64,000 nt of DNA from contig JACKAP010000014.1 of assembly GCA_020635015.1 (NCBI GenBank), positions 1 to 64,000 on the forward strand. Reading direction: 5' to 3'. Position 1 is the first letter of the stretch; each line of letters opens with the position of its first letter. Below the pieces are notes generated by a model, which made no database searches, was not told where the DNA came from, and was given only the letters and a program-made list of their open reading frames with translations. The translations under genes and the position numbers were made by a program. This DNA comes from Calditrichia bacterium (lineage in GTDB: Bacteria; Calditrichota; Calditrichia; RBG-13-44-9; J075). Of this stretch, positions 24,080 to 32,121 are shown one piece after another.

Positions 24080-26758
24080 ATGAAGACCGCAACCGTCCCC
24101 CAATACGCCCACCTGGTGACCGGCTACGCCAGCGATCTGCTGGCGGTATTGAACGGGGAACAGCATTTTTTATACGTCAGCCCTTCTTTTTTCAATGAAC
24201 TTGGCTATAACAGCGACGAACTGACCGGCGCCGGCATCGGCAAGCTGGTGCATCATGAAGACCTGCCCCAGTTTCAACAGCGGCTGGAAGCGTTGATCAA
24301 TGAGAACGAGCCGTTTCTCTTCACCTGCCGTTTTGCCAACAAGAGCGGCCACTGGCTGATTTTCGAGACCACCGCCAGCCGGGTAAACGATCCGGAAGCC
24401 GGCGAGGGGAGCGTGGTGCTGATCTCCCGCGATGTGACGATCCGCAGCCAGACCGAAGCGGCGCTGGCCGCCAGCGAGGCGCGCTACCGCAACCTGACCA
24501 AAGTCTCCCCGGTGGGGATCTTCCAATGCAATGAGAACCGCTTCTGCCTCTTCGCCAACCGCCATTGGTGCCGGCTGGCCGGGCTCTCCCAGGACGATGC
24601 CCTGGGGGAAGGCTGGCTGAGCAGCATCTACCCCGCCGACCGCCTGCGTTTGCTCGATGAATGGCAACTGGCGGTCAAGCATAATCAGCCATTCAAGATG
24701 GAATACCGCTTTCAGCATTACAACAAGGATATCATCTGGGTCTACGGGGAAGGCACCGCGGTGCGCAATGATGCCGGCAAAATTACCGGCTATATCGAGA
24801 CCATCATCGACATCACCGAGCGCAAGCGCACCGAGCTGGCACTCCAGGAAAGCGAGAAGCGCTACCGTCAGATCGTCGATTTTTCTCCCGACACCGTCAT
24901 CGTGCACAGCAAGGGCAAGATCGTTTACGCCAATACCGCCTGCGTGAAGATGTTCGGCGGAAAGAGCGACCGCGATTTCATCGGCCGCCCGGTGATGGAT
25001 TTTGTGCATCCGTCTTATAAAGAGAAGGTGCAGCAGCGTGTGCGTCAGGCAAATAGCCAGGATGCGTCCCTACCGCCGATTCATGAAAAGCTGATTCGTC
25101 TCGACGGCACGACGATCGAGGCGGAAGTAGTGGCGGCGCCGATCACCTACATGGGCGATCCGGCGATCCAGGTGGTGGTGCGGGACATCACCGAGCGGCG
25201 CCAGAGCGAGAAAAGGATGTCGATGCTCGCTCACGCCATCCGCAGCATCAGCGAATGCGTGATCCTCTCCGACCTGGAGGATCAAATCCTGTTTGTCAAT
25301 GATGCTTTCCAGCAGACCTACGGCTACAGCGCGGAGGAATTGGCCGGCAAATCGGTCAGCCTGATTCGCCCGGCGCAGGATCTTCCCGGCATCCAGGAGA
25401 TCCGGGAGGCCACTCTCCAGGGCGGCTGGCAGGGAGAAGTAATCAACCGCCGCAAGGACGGCAGCGAGTTTGCAGTCTTCCTCTCCACTTCCCCGGTGCG
25501 CGACAGCCACGGCAATCCGGTGGCGACGGTGGGCATCGCCAAGGACATCACCCGCCAGCACCGCTCGGAACGAGCGCTCAACCAGACCGCCCGCCAGGTG
25601 CAGTACCTGCAGAAGATGGAATCGATCAGCCGCCTGGCCGAAGGCATCGCCCATGAGTTCAATAACCTGCTCACGATTATCACCGGATACACCCAGCTCT
25701 CACTGGTGAATTCCCAGGCCGGAGAGGAGATCAAACGTAACCTCAACAAAGTGCTGCAGGCGGGCGAAAAAGCGGCCGACCTGATCCACAATCTGCTGGC
25801 CTTCGGCCGGCGGCAGTTCGCCAACCCGATGGTGCTGGACCTCAACAAACTGCTTGGGGAGATGCGCCCGGCCATCCGCCAAACCGTGGGCGATTCGATC
25901 AAGCTGCATCTGGTGCTGGAGGAGCAGCTCGGCTACATCCGGGTTGACCGCAGCCAGTTGGAGATGATCATCAACCACCTGGTCAGCAACGCCCGCGACG
26001 CCATGCCGGAAGGAGGCGAGCTGACGATCGAGACCGGCCGCATCTACTGGGATGAATCCTATGCCCGGATGCACCTGGCGGATGTGGAGCCCGGGCCCTA
26101 CTGCATGCTGGCGGTCAGTGACAGCGGCTGCGGGATGGACCCGGAGACGGTCTCCCGGGTGTTCGAACCGTTCTTCTCTACCAAACCCTCGGGCAAAGGC
26201 GCCGGGTTGGGCATGTCGGCAGTCTATGGCATGGTGAAACAGAGCGGAGGCTATATCTGGATCTTCAGCCAACCTGGCGAGGGCACCGCCGTCAAGATCT
26301 ACCTTCCCCAAATCGATGAACAACCGGAGCACATCGCCCCAGTCTCCCGGCCACAGCACGCCCTGGTCGGCAGCGAGACGGTGCTACTGGTGGAGGATGA
26401 TGAGGCAGTGCGCAATGTCGCTGAGACCATCCTCAAGCGTTACGGATACACGGTTTATCCGGTGTCGAACGGTGAAGCGGCCCTGGCAAGCTTCCGGGCG
26501 CACCGGAACGAAATCCAGGTGCTGCTGACCGACCTCGGCCTGCCGGATACCCGGGGGGCCGAGCTGGCCGCCCGGCTGCTGGCCGAGCGCCCGGATCTTA
26601 AGGTACTCTACATGTCCGGTTACGCTCCCGGGGCGATCTTCAACCAGGGATTGCTCAACCCGGAAGACGCCCTGATCCAGAAGCCCTTTACCCCGGAGAT
26701 GCTGGCCAAGCGGATCCGTAAGCTGCTCAGCGCCGACCCGGAAAACCCGCCGGATTGA
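24080..26758 (+). CDS. Hybrid sensor kinase: four PAS domains, HisKA, HATPase, receiver
   Basis: This soluble 892-residue kinase has no transmembrane helix, so it senses a cytoplasmic signal. Four PAS/PAC units run through about residues 8-120, 135-255, 260-375 and 380-505, each closing with a DIT-type PAC motif. The phosphoacceptor histidine is in GIAHEFNNLLTIITGY (about 524), followed by N (HLVSNARDAMPEGGE), G1 (DSGCGMDPET) and G2 (GKGAGLGMSAVYGM) boxes. The C-terminal receiver has its Asp in LLTDLGLPD (about 815) and the Lys in IQKPFTPEML. No output protein is adjacent. I chose the ATG at 24080 for its GGGAG site; a start at 24035 is open too. Confidence 0.93.
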   Translation: MKTATVPQYAHLVTGYASDLLAVLNGEQHFLYVSPSFFNELGYNSDELTGAGIGKLVHHEDLPQFQQRLEALINENEPFLFTCRFANKSGHWLIFETTASRVNDPEAGEGSVVLISRDVTIRSQTEAALAASEARYRNLTKVSPVGIFQCNENRFCLFANRHWCRLAGLSQDDALGEGWLSSIYPADRLRLLDEWQLAVKHNQPFKMEYRFQHYNKDIIWVYGEGTAVRNDAGKITGYIETIIDITERKRTELALQESEKRYRQIVDFSPDTVIVHSKGKIVYANTACVKMFGGKSDRDFIGRPVMDFVHPSYKEKVQQRVRQANSQDASLPPIHEKLIRLDGTTIEAEVVAAPITYMGDPAIQVVVRDITERRQSEKRMSMLAHAIRSISECVILSDLEDQILFVNDAFQQTYGYSAEELAGKSVSLIRPAQDLPGIQEIREATLQGGWQGEVINRRKDGSEFAVFLSTSPVRDSHGNPVATVGIAKDITRQHRSERALNQTARQVQYLQKMESISRLAEGIAHEFNNLLTIITGYTQLSLVNSQAGEEIKRNLNKVLQAGEKAADLIHNLLAFGRRQFANPMVLDLNKLLGEMRPAIRQTVGDSIKLHLVLEEQLGYIRVDRSQLEMIINHLVSNARDAMPEGGELTIETGRIYWDESYARMHLADVEPGPYCMLAVSDSGCGMDPETVSRVFEPFFSTKPSGKGAGLGMSAVYGMVKQSGGYIWIFSQPGEGTAVKIYLPQIDEQPEHIAPVSRPQHALVGSETVLLVEDDEAVRNVAETILKRYGYTVYPVSNGEAALASFRAHRNEIQVLLTDLGLPDTRGAELAARLLAERPDLKVLYMSGYAPGAIFNQGLLNPEDALIQKPFTPEMLAKRIRKLLSADPENPPD

Positions 26759-26860
26759 TCGCCGCGGCAGGGTTTTCCGGGAATCGATTGCTTATCTCCC
26801 GCCGAAGGTTTATTATACAATATATGATCAAAATTTGGCTACTTTTTTACCCCCCTTCCG

Positions 26861-26912
26861 TCCCCCCTTACCAAGGGGGGAAACCGGTAAGTCTCCCCTT
26901 GGTAAGGGGAGA
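26861..26912. repeat. Paired CCCCTTACCAAGGGG palindromes
   Basis: Two complementary palindromes, TCCCCCCTTACCAAGGGGGGA (26861-26881) and TCTCCCCTTGGTAAGGGGAG (26892-26911), stand 10 bases apart. Each can form its own hairpin and the two can pair with one another. They lie in the 200-base gap before the nitrilase gene. Such elements are common dispersed extragenic repeats. Confidence 0.7.
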
Positions 26913-26960
26913 TTTAGAGGGATTAAAAAAGTATCGTATCGCTATTTATAGGAGCCCCCC

Positions 26961-27764
26961 ATGCTGCGCATCGGTTATTACCAGTTCCGCCCTATTTTTG
27001 GAGAAACCCAGAAGAACCTTTCCCGGATCGTCAAGGCGCTGTCCGCCGCAGAAGCGGACTTGATCGTGCTGCCGGAGCTGCCTTTCAGCGGATATTATTT
27101 CCGCGACCGCGCCGAGGTGAAGGCGCTGGCGGAAGACCCGGAAAAATCGACAACCGTGGCCACGCTGTGGTCGCTCTGCCGGGAACGGGATTTCTACCTG
27201 GTGACCGGTTTCGCGGAAAAGCAGCGCGACAAGTATTTCAACAGCGCCCTGCTGATCGGGCCGGAAGGAGTGGTGCATACCTACCGCAAACTACATCTGT
27301 TCAATGAAGAGAAGCACTGGTTCGATCCCGGCGACACCCCGCTGGAGGTCAACAGCGTGCGGGGGATGAACCTCGGCATCATGGTGTGTTTCGACTGGGT
27401 ATTCCCGGAAGTGACCCGCTCGCTGGCGGTGCTGGGGGCGGACATCATCTGCCATCCCTCCAACCTGGTGCTGAGCTACTGTCAGCAGACCATGCTCTCG
27501 CGCTGCCTGGAAAATGCCATCTATGCGGTCACCGCCAACCGCTTCGGGGTGGACAAACGCCCCCACGGGGAGCTGCGCTTTACCGGCAAGAGCCAGATCG
27601 TTGCCCCGAAAGGGATCCTGCTCCACCGCGCCCCCTCCCAGCGCCGGGAGCTGTTTATCAGCGAGATCGACATCACCCAGGCGCGCAACAAGCAGATGAC
27701 CCCACTGAATCATTTGTTTGAAGACCGCCGGCCGGAATATTATCATAGTCTGCAGGGAAAATGA
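26961..27764 (+). CDS. Carbon-nitrogen hydrolase (nitrilase superfamily)
   Basis: The Glu-Lys-Cys catalytic triad is visible: Glu in VLPELPFSGYYF (about 35), Lys in TYRKLHLFNEE (about 110), Cys in GIMVCFDWVFPEV (about 145). The 267-residue single domain fits amidases such as omega-amidase or N-carbamoyl-amine hydrolases that free ammonia from amides in the cytoplasm. The exact substrate is not readable. The ATG at 26961 has GGAG a few bases upstream. Confidence 0.9.
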   Translation: MLRIGYYQFRPIFGETQKNLSRIVKALSAAEADLIVLPELPFSGYYFRDRAEVKALAEDPEKSTTVATLWSLCRERDFYLVTGFAEKQRDKYFNSALLIGPEGVVHTYRKLHLFNEEKHWFDPGDTPLEVNSVRGMNLGIMVCFDWVFPEVTRSLAVLGADIICHPSNLVLSYCQQTMLSRCLENAIYAVTANRFGVDKRPHGELRFTGKSQIVAPKGILLHRAPSQRRELFISEIDITQARNKQMTPLNHLFEDRRPEYYHSLQGK

Positions 27765-27794
27765 GGAAATTGGGTGAATGATAAGAACAAAACG

Positions 27795-27897
27795 GCATAA
27801 CAACATTGCCACAGAGACACAGAGAACACAGAGTTTTATTGTTATTCATTCATATTCTCTCTGTGAACTCTGTGTCTCCGTGGCAGTCGTCGAAGCA
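27795..27897. repeat. CCACAGAG-type inverted repeat
   Basis: GCCACAGAGACACAGAGAACACAGAG (from 27809) is mirrored by CTCTGTGAACTCTGTGTCTCCGTGGC (to 27886). The element fills the gap between the nitrilase gene and the convergent secreted-protein gene. A related copy sits at 59576-59695. Confidence 0.75.
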
Positions 27898-27917
27898 CCG
27901 AATGTTACCAATCCCTT

Positions 27918-28892
27918 TTATTTCTGTACATTCTCACAGGGGAGCTTGAGCGGATCGCCGATGCCGTCGAATTTGGTGGCCTGGAATTTATCGCCGTAAT
28001 AATCCTGCTGGAAGGTGACATTCTGCCACAGGGTGCAGCTGCCGTCGCTGTTCTTGACCGCGATGGCTGCCCGGATGTAGCGGTGCAGGATCACCCCGGT
28101 CAGTTGGTTGCGGCGGATCATCCAGTCGGGATCGATGATCACCACCCGCAATACCTCCCCTTTCACCCGGTCGCGATAGGTCTGGGAGGCTTTGAAGGCC
28201 GCGATCATCTCTCCTTCCAACGGCTTGTCGCTGCGCGCCGATTTGGGCATCGTGGTTCCCTGGGACTTGATATTATCCGCCGACTGGTTGAGGGTCTCGG
28301 CCATGCCCTGGTAGGCGGCGTAGTTGTCGCCTTTGATCTTGAAGCGGCCTTCGGCAAAGAATTCATAGTTGGCATTGAGCTTGACGATGATCTCGTGTTC
28401 GCCGGCTTCCAACTGGCTCAAGCGTTCGGCGAACTTCACCGGGCCGTCAAACTTGGGGCCGAATTTTTTATAGGCCAGGTCCGGGTTGCCGTAAGCGGTC
28501 ACCTGGTCCCCCGCCGGGACGATATCCACCGGCAGGTAATTTTTCTGCAGGGCAGCGCCGGAAACCGTCAGGGTGCCGGTGATCAACTGCATCTCGCTGG
28601 GCTCCTGGTAGTCGTAGAGCGGCGCTTTCAGTTCATAGATAAACACTTCTACCGGGATTTTGCTGGCGGAGGCTTTTCCGACCGCGGCCGCAAAGCTCTT
28701 GTCAAAAAATGCCATGCCATAGATCGGATCGCCCGCCTTGAACTCGGTGATCATTCCGGAAGGATCGGATGGGTTGATCATCCGGTTGGAGAAGGTAATT
28801 TCGCCGTTTTTTTGTGCAAAGGTGCGCATCAGTGCCCCCTGTAAAATGAGGTGAAGCATAATTAGGAGAATTAAAGGTGAGTGGTGCTTCAT
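27918..28892 (-). CDS. Secreted protein of unknown function
   Basis: I do not recognise this family. The 324-residue product has a Sec signal peptide (LILLIMLHLILQGALMRTFAQ). The mature part has alternating beta strands and no clear catalytic motif. A segment around GEHEIIVKLNANYEFFAEGRFKI looks like an immunoglobulin-like beta sandwich. The ATG at 28892 has AAAGGAG in front and gives the tidy signal peptide; a frame extending to 28937 lacks one. No operon partner is adjacent. Confidence 0.7.
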   Translation of the reverse strand: MKHHSPLILLIMLHLILQGALMRTFAQKNGEITFSNRMINPSDPSGMITEFKAGDPIYGMAFFDKSFAAAVGKASASKIPVEVFIYELKAPLYDYQEPSEMQLITGTLTVSGAALQKNYLPVDIVPAGDQVTAYGNPDLAYKKFGPKFDGPVKFAERLSQLEAGEHEIIVKLNANYEFFAEGRFKIKGDNYAAYQGMAETLNQSADNIKSQGTTMPKSARSDKPLEGEMIAAFKASQTYRDRVKGEVLRVVIIDPDWMIRRNQLTGVILHRYIRAAIAVKNSDGSCTLWQNVTFQQDYYGDKFQATKFDGIGDPLKLPCENVQK

Positions 28893-29301
28893 GGTGACTC
28901 CTTTCGCGGTTTGGTCGGTGTAACTCAACACGCTCACAGTGGATTTTATAGAAGCAAGTATCAGGCAGGGTTCAATAGCGAAGGAAGATCAGCCGTTTTC
29001 TTTTCCGAATCAGCCGGAAGGACAATATGTTATCTGAAATTCTGGTCAGGGATGGTAGATCCGATAAATTCTCCGAAATGATGGCCGGTATTGTATGATA
29101 AAATCGAAATTTTTCGGAGTATTGGCAAAACGACGACTCAATATATTACAATAAATCGAGTATATCATGTGAAAAAAAAATCAAACGAATAGGTAGTTTC
29201 AGTTTCCGACAACTGCGCTTCTCGCTTAGCACAAAACTTCCCATTCCTTTCGATCCCGCCCCCCTTGATCATTTGATACAAACGTAAATTAATCGGCCTT
29301 A
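28893..29301. other. Gene-free AT-rich gap
   Basis: About 400 AT-rich bases separate the secreted-protein gene from an orphan terminator. No credible coding frame, tRNA or repeat is seen. A small transcript ending at the terminator is possible (see findings). Confidence 0.5.
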
Positions 29302-29334
29302 TAACCGCCCCATATTCTGGGGCGGTATTTTTTT
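29302..29334 (+). terminator. Intrinsic terminator without an upstream gene
   Basis: ACCGCCCC (29304-29311) and GGGGCGGT (29319-29326) form a GC-rich 8-bp stem with a 7-base loop, followed by A and seven T residues. It points rightward, but the only gene before it within 1 kb is on the other strand. Confidence 0.8.
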
Positions 29335-29344
29335 CCCAACAGTT

Positions 29345-30032
29345 TTGCTGGCTTATTCCCCCTCAACCCTTTATATTGTTTTAATGCTACTCCCCAAAAT
29401 GAATGCGCAATCAGGGAAAATCCCCTCAACCAATCATCCCAAATCAAAAGATGGCATCCTCATCAACAAACTTGCGGAATATAATTTCCAATATTCACGG
29501 TTCGATAGCGTGGGGCTTGCACAATATCTAAGGCACGCCTTTCATGACGGAAACCAGGTGACCGGCGGTGTAATCAATAGCGGGGTATTTTACGATATAG
29601 ACGACCCCGCTATTTTCTCTGCCGGGTCGCCCAGTGACATAAATTTTTCTCGAGACGTGTGGGGGGCATATTTCTACGTAGCGGCGGAAGTCATCGATGC
29701 CAACGGGGATACGATCGCGATTGTCTCCGATCATTTTCCGTATGGTGAATACTCGCCGGATAGCACCCATCAATATCTTTTCCAGCCGCTGCCAAAGTAT
29801 TATAATCATGATGAGCCGGGGTCGATGAATCCGCCCATCGGCGGCATCAGTGAGGACGTGGGAATCGATGGAATTCCCAACCCTCGTGAACGAACGGCAG
29901 ACGGGCGGTGAGAAATCTACAACATGGAATGGATTAGATCAGCGGGGGAATCAGGTGAGCTCCGGAATTTATATCTACCAAATTCAAGCCGGGAGATATA
30001 TTAAAAGCCGTAAAATGGTGCTGCTCCGATAA
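29345..30032 (+). pseudogene. Broken secreted protein with sorting-domain remnant
   Basis: The first frame (29345-29911, TTG start) encodes a beta-rich protein ending DVGIDGIPNPRERTADGR. The last 60 codons of a typical FCB C-terminal sorting domain (TLVNERQTGGEKSTTWNG to KSRKMVLLR) lie in the next frame, ending at 30032. In intact relatives about 40-50 residues, including the YPNPFNP motif, stand between these two parts. Here they meet near 29880, so a deletion with a frame change has removed the middle. A terminator just 11 bases upstream also leaves the gene without an obvious promoter. Confidence 0.7.
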
Positions 30033-30649
30033 TGGATTGACCCCTCATCGCAGTTTATCTTATTCATACCCAATCGATTTTACCGGATCGCCAACCCGGC
30101 GATGTTGATAAATGAGTATGCTTTATATTTCAGTAAATTTCGCAGGGTAATTTTGATGAAGTTTTTGAACATATTATCCTATCCCGCCTTTTGTTTGGTA
30201 TAATCCGATGTACGACGTAATTGGGGAAATAAAGTTCAATTTAATTATTATGGTACCAACAATTTATCCATTCACCGCTAATTATTTTTTATAGTGCTTA
30301 TAACACTTGCTTTTTGCATATTTACCCAACACCAAAAACTGCTAAAATATAACACTGATCAGTAAATAATTCGGAGGATTTATTGAGCGAGCGCATTGTC
30401 ATACATCGTTCCTGACCTTTCCTATTATCCTGGAAACGGTTCTGAATCAGCACAATCGGCCGAGCCCATTTTTTCTGTCTGACTGAGAAAAATCCAGCAT
30501 TAATTTTCCTCCCCAATTACCACAAAGCCTCATTACACGCATCCGAATATACTCCTATGCTTTACGCCTTTCCGGCGGTTTTTTGACATCAACCAACCGG
30601 GTTGAGCGTTCACGCCACCCCAAACATCGAAAGGAGGTAGGAGGTACCA
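30033..30649. other. Gene-free gap
   Basis: About 600 bases with no convincing coding frame on either strand. The only notable feature is a purine-rich double Shine-Dalgarno stretch at the right end that serves the mini-ORF at 30650. Confidence 0.5.
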
Positions 30650-30688
30650 ATGTCACACCGGTTCGTTAAAATGAATTACGGCCTGTAA
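30650..30688 (+). CDS. Possible 12-residue leader peptide
   Basis: An ATG with an extremely strong ribosome site (AAAGGAGGTAGGAGGTACCA) opens a 12-codon frame encoding MSHRFVKMNYGL and then TAA. It lies 26 bases before the FG-GAP gene start. It may be a leader that couples or regulates translation of the downstream secreted protein, or a relic of an older gene start. Confidence 0.35.
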   Translation: MSHRFVKMNYGL

Positions 30689-30714
30689 CAAAACAGTAAA
30701 GGAGGGAAAAACGC

Positions 30715-31149
30715 ATGAAAACTTCGACCTTGTTTTTCACCGTTTTGATTCTGCTATACGGGAATCTTTTCGCACAAACCTTTACCCGGATAACCTCCGG
30801 CAGCATGGTAAATGACGGCGGAGTGTCTTATGGTCTCGCCTGGGGCGATTATGACAACGACGGCTTTATCGACTTGTTTGTCGCCAATGGAGGTGATACA
30901 GACAACTTTTTGTACCGCAACGACGGCGACGGGACTTTTGCGAAGATCACAACCGGCAGCATGGTCAGCGACGGGGGATGGTCCACTTCCGCCAGTTGGG
31001 GCGATTACGATAATGACGGCTATTTGGACCTGAGGGTATGCGCTGGCCAGGGCAGGCCTGGGAATCTATGGATTTACCATGTGTTACCGGGAAACGCAGG
31101 ATACCACCTATTTGAATACGGCGATCAAAATGGCCGATTATTTTATTAG
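30715..31149 (+). pseudogene. FG-GAP/VCBS repeat secreted protein, truncated
   Basis: The start is intact: AAAGGAGGG site, signal peptide (TLFFTVLILLYGNLFAQ), then two FG-GAP units with calcium-binding DYDNDGFIDLFVAN and DYDNDGYLDL loops. Full-length members carry many more such blades and an integrin-like propeller. Here homology stops near 31030 and the frame continues into sequence that belongs to a GH88 gene in another frame, ending at 31149. The product would be a stub of 144 residues. Confidence 0.75.
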
Positions 31150-31485
31150 CCATCTTCCTCCGGATCATATTCCATTCTGGGATTTTAATTTACCGGAGGA
31201 CCATCCCAGGAAGTATCGGGATGCCTCTGCTGCGGCAATTGCCCTGTCCGGATTGCTGGAATTACGCACTTATGTCAAGGACCGCACGAGATACGATGCC
31301 GTGATCAATAATATATTTGATGAGCTGACCGGCCATTACTTATCAACCGGCACCGCATCGAGCGGCATCATCCTGCATGGCGCCTACAATGTCAACAAGG
31401 AAAATCCTTACGATTGGAACGCCTCAACCATTGGGGAGATTATTACTTTCTGGAGGCGCTCAAGCGGTATCAGAAGATGCAGTAA
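31034..31485 (+). pseudogene. Glycoside hydrolase family 88/105-like remnant, 5'-truncated and frameshifted
   Basis: Only the C-terminal part of an unsaturated glucuronyl or rhamnogalacturonyl hydrolase remains. Recognisable pieces are a GQAW segment near 31053, IYGFTMCYRETQDTTYL, KMADYFISHLP, AAIALSGLLEL and GIILHGAYNVN. Two single-base deletions in G-rich runs break the frame. One lies near 31061. The other lies near 31433, after which the expected GDYYFLEALKRYQKMQ and TAA are read in the next frame to 31485. These enzymes remove unsaturated uronic acids from polysaccharide-lyase products. The N-terminal half and its active-site Asp region are missing. Confidence 0.75.
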
Positions 31486-31499
31486 ATAGTTTGTTACCC

Positions 31500-31592
31500 T
31501 TTTAAAAGTGTTATTGGTTGTTGGTCTTGGGCTTTTGGTTAAGACCGTCTTTTGCCAATAACCAATGACCAACGACCAAGAGTTCATTATAA
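31500..31592. repeat. TTATTGG/CCAATAA heptad inverted repeat
   Basis: Heptads TTATTGG TTGTTGG TCTTGGG face AATAACC AATGACC AACGACC around a core GTTAAGACCGTCTTTTGCC. The same core and heptads recur at 53672-53770. Confidence 0.8.
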
Positions 31593-31635
31593 GCTTTAAA
31601 AACTTAGTATCAAGTGCAACAAACAGGAGCCCGCG

Positions 31636-32121
31636 ATGGAAGAACTGATCCAATTTACCCTTAACGGGAAACCGGTGCAGCTCCGCCAGGATAGTGATCG
31701 AATGCTTTTATGGGTGCTGCGCACGGATTTGAAGCTCACCGGAACCAAATACGGCTGTGGGGAAAGCCTCTGCGGCGCCTGCACGGTTCTGGTGGACGGC
31801 GAAGCGGTACAATCTTGCCAGACCACCCTGAAAGAAGTGCAGAACAAATCCATTGTGACGATTGAAGGGCTGGCCCAAAACGGCGAACTGCACCCGCTGC
31901 AGAAGGCGTTTATGAATAATGATGCGCTACAATGCGGCTACTGCACCCCGGGCATGATCCTGACCGCCCACGCCTTGCTGGCCGAACATCCCAATCCGAC
32001 GGAACAACAGATCATTGACGCCATGGAAGATAATCTCTGCCGCTGCGGTGCACACAAACGCATTATCGAAGCGATTCGCATGGCAGCCAAAGAAATGGGA
32101 GGTCAAAAACATGAAAAATGA
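31636..32121 (+). CDS. [2Fe-2S] subunit of a xanthine dehydrogenase-family molybdenum hydroxylase (IorA-like)
   Basis: The 161-residue protein carries two [2Fe-2S] clusters that pass electrons from the molybdenum centre. The N-terminal plant-ferredoxin-type cluster uses Cys41, 46, 49 and 61 (CGESLCGACTV). The C-terminal helical domain has CGYCTPGM and NLCRCG. Size and sequence match the small subunits of isoquinoline 1-oxidoreductase and related aldehyde oxidoreductases. AGGAG precedes the ATG. It overlaps the large-subunit gene by 11 bases. Confidence 0.94.
   Translation: MEELIQFTLNGKPVQLRQDSDRMLLWVLRTDLKLTGTKYGCGESLCGACTVLVDGEAVQSCQTTLKEVQNKSIVTIEGLAQNGELHPLQKAFMNNDALQCGYCTPGMILTAHALLAEHPNPTEQQIIDAMEDNLCRCGAHKRIIEAIRMAAKEMGGQKHEK

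Noticed and set aside
30322..30516. 64-codon minus-strand frame in the gap before the FG-GAP gene
   Set aside because: No ribosome site, no recognisable domain, and the gap is otherwise non-coding.
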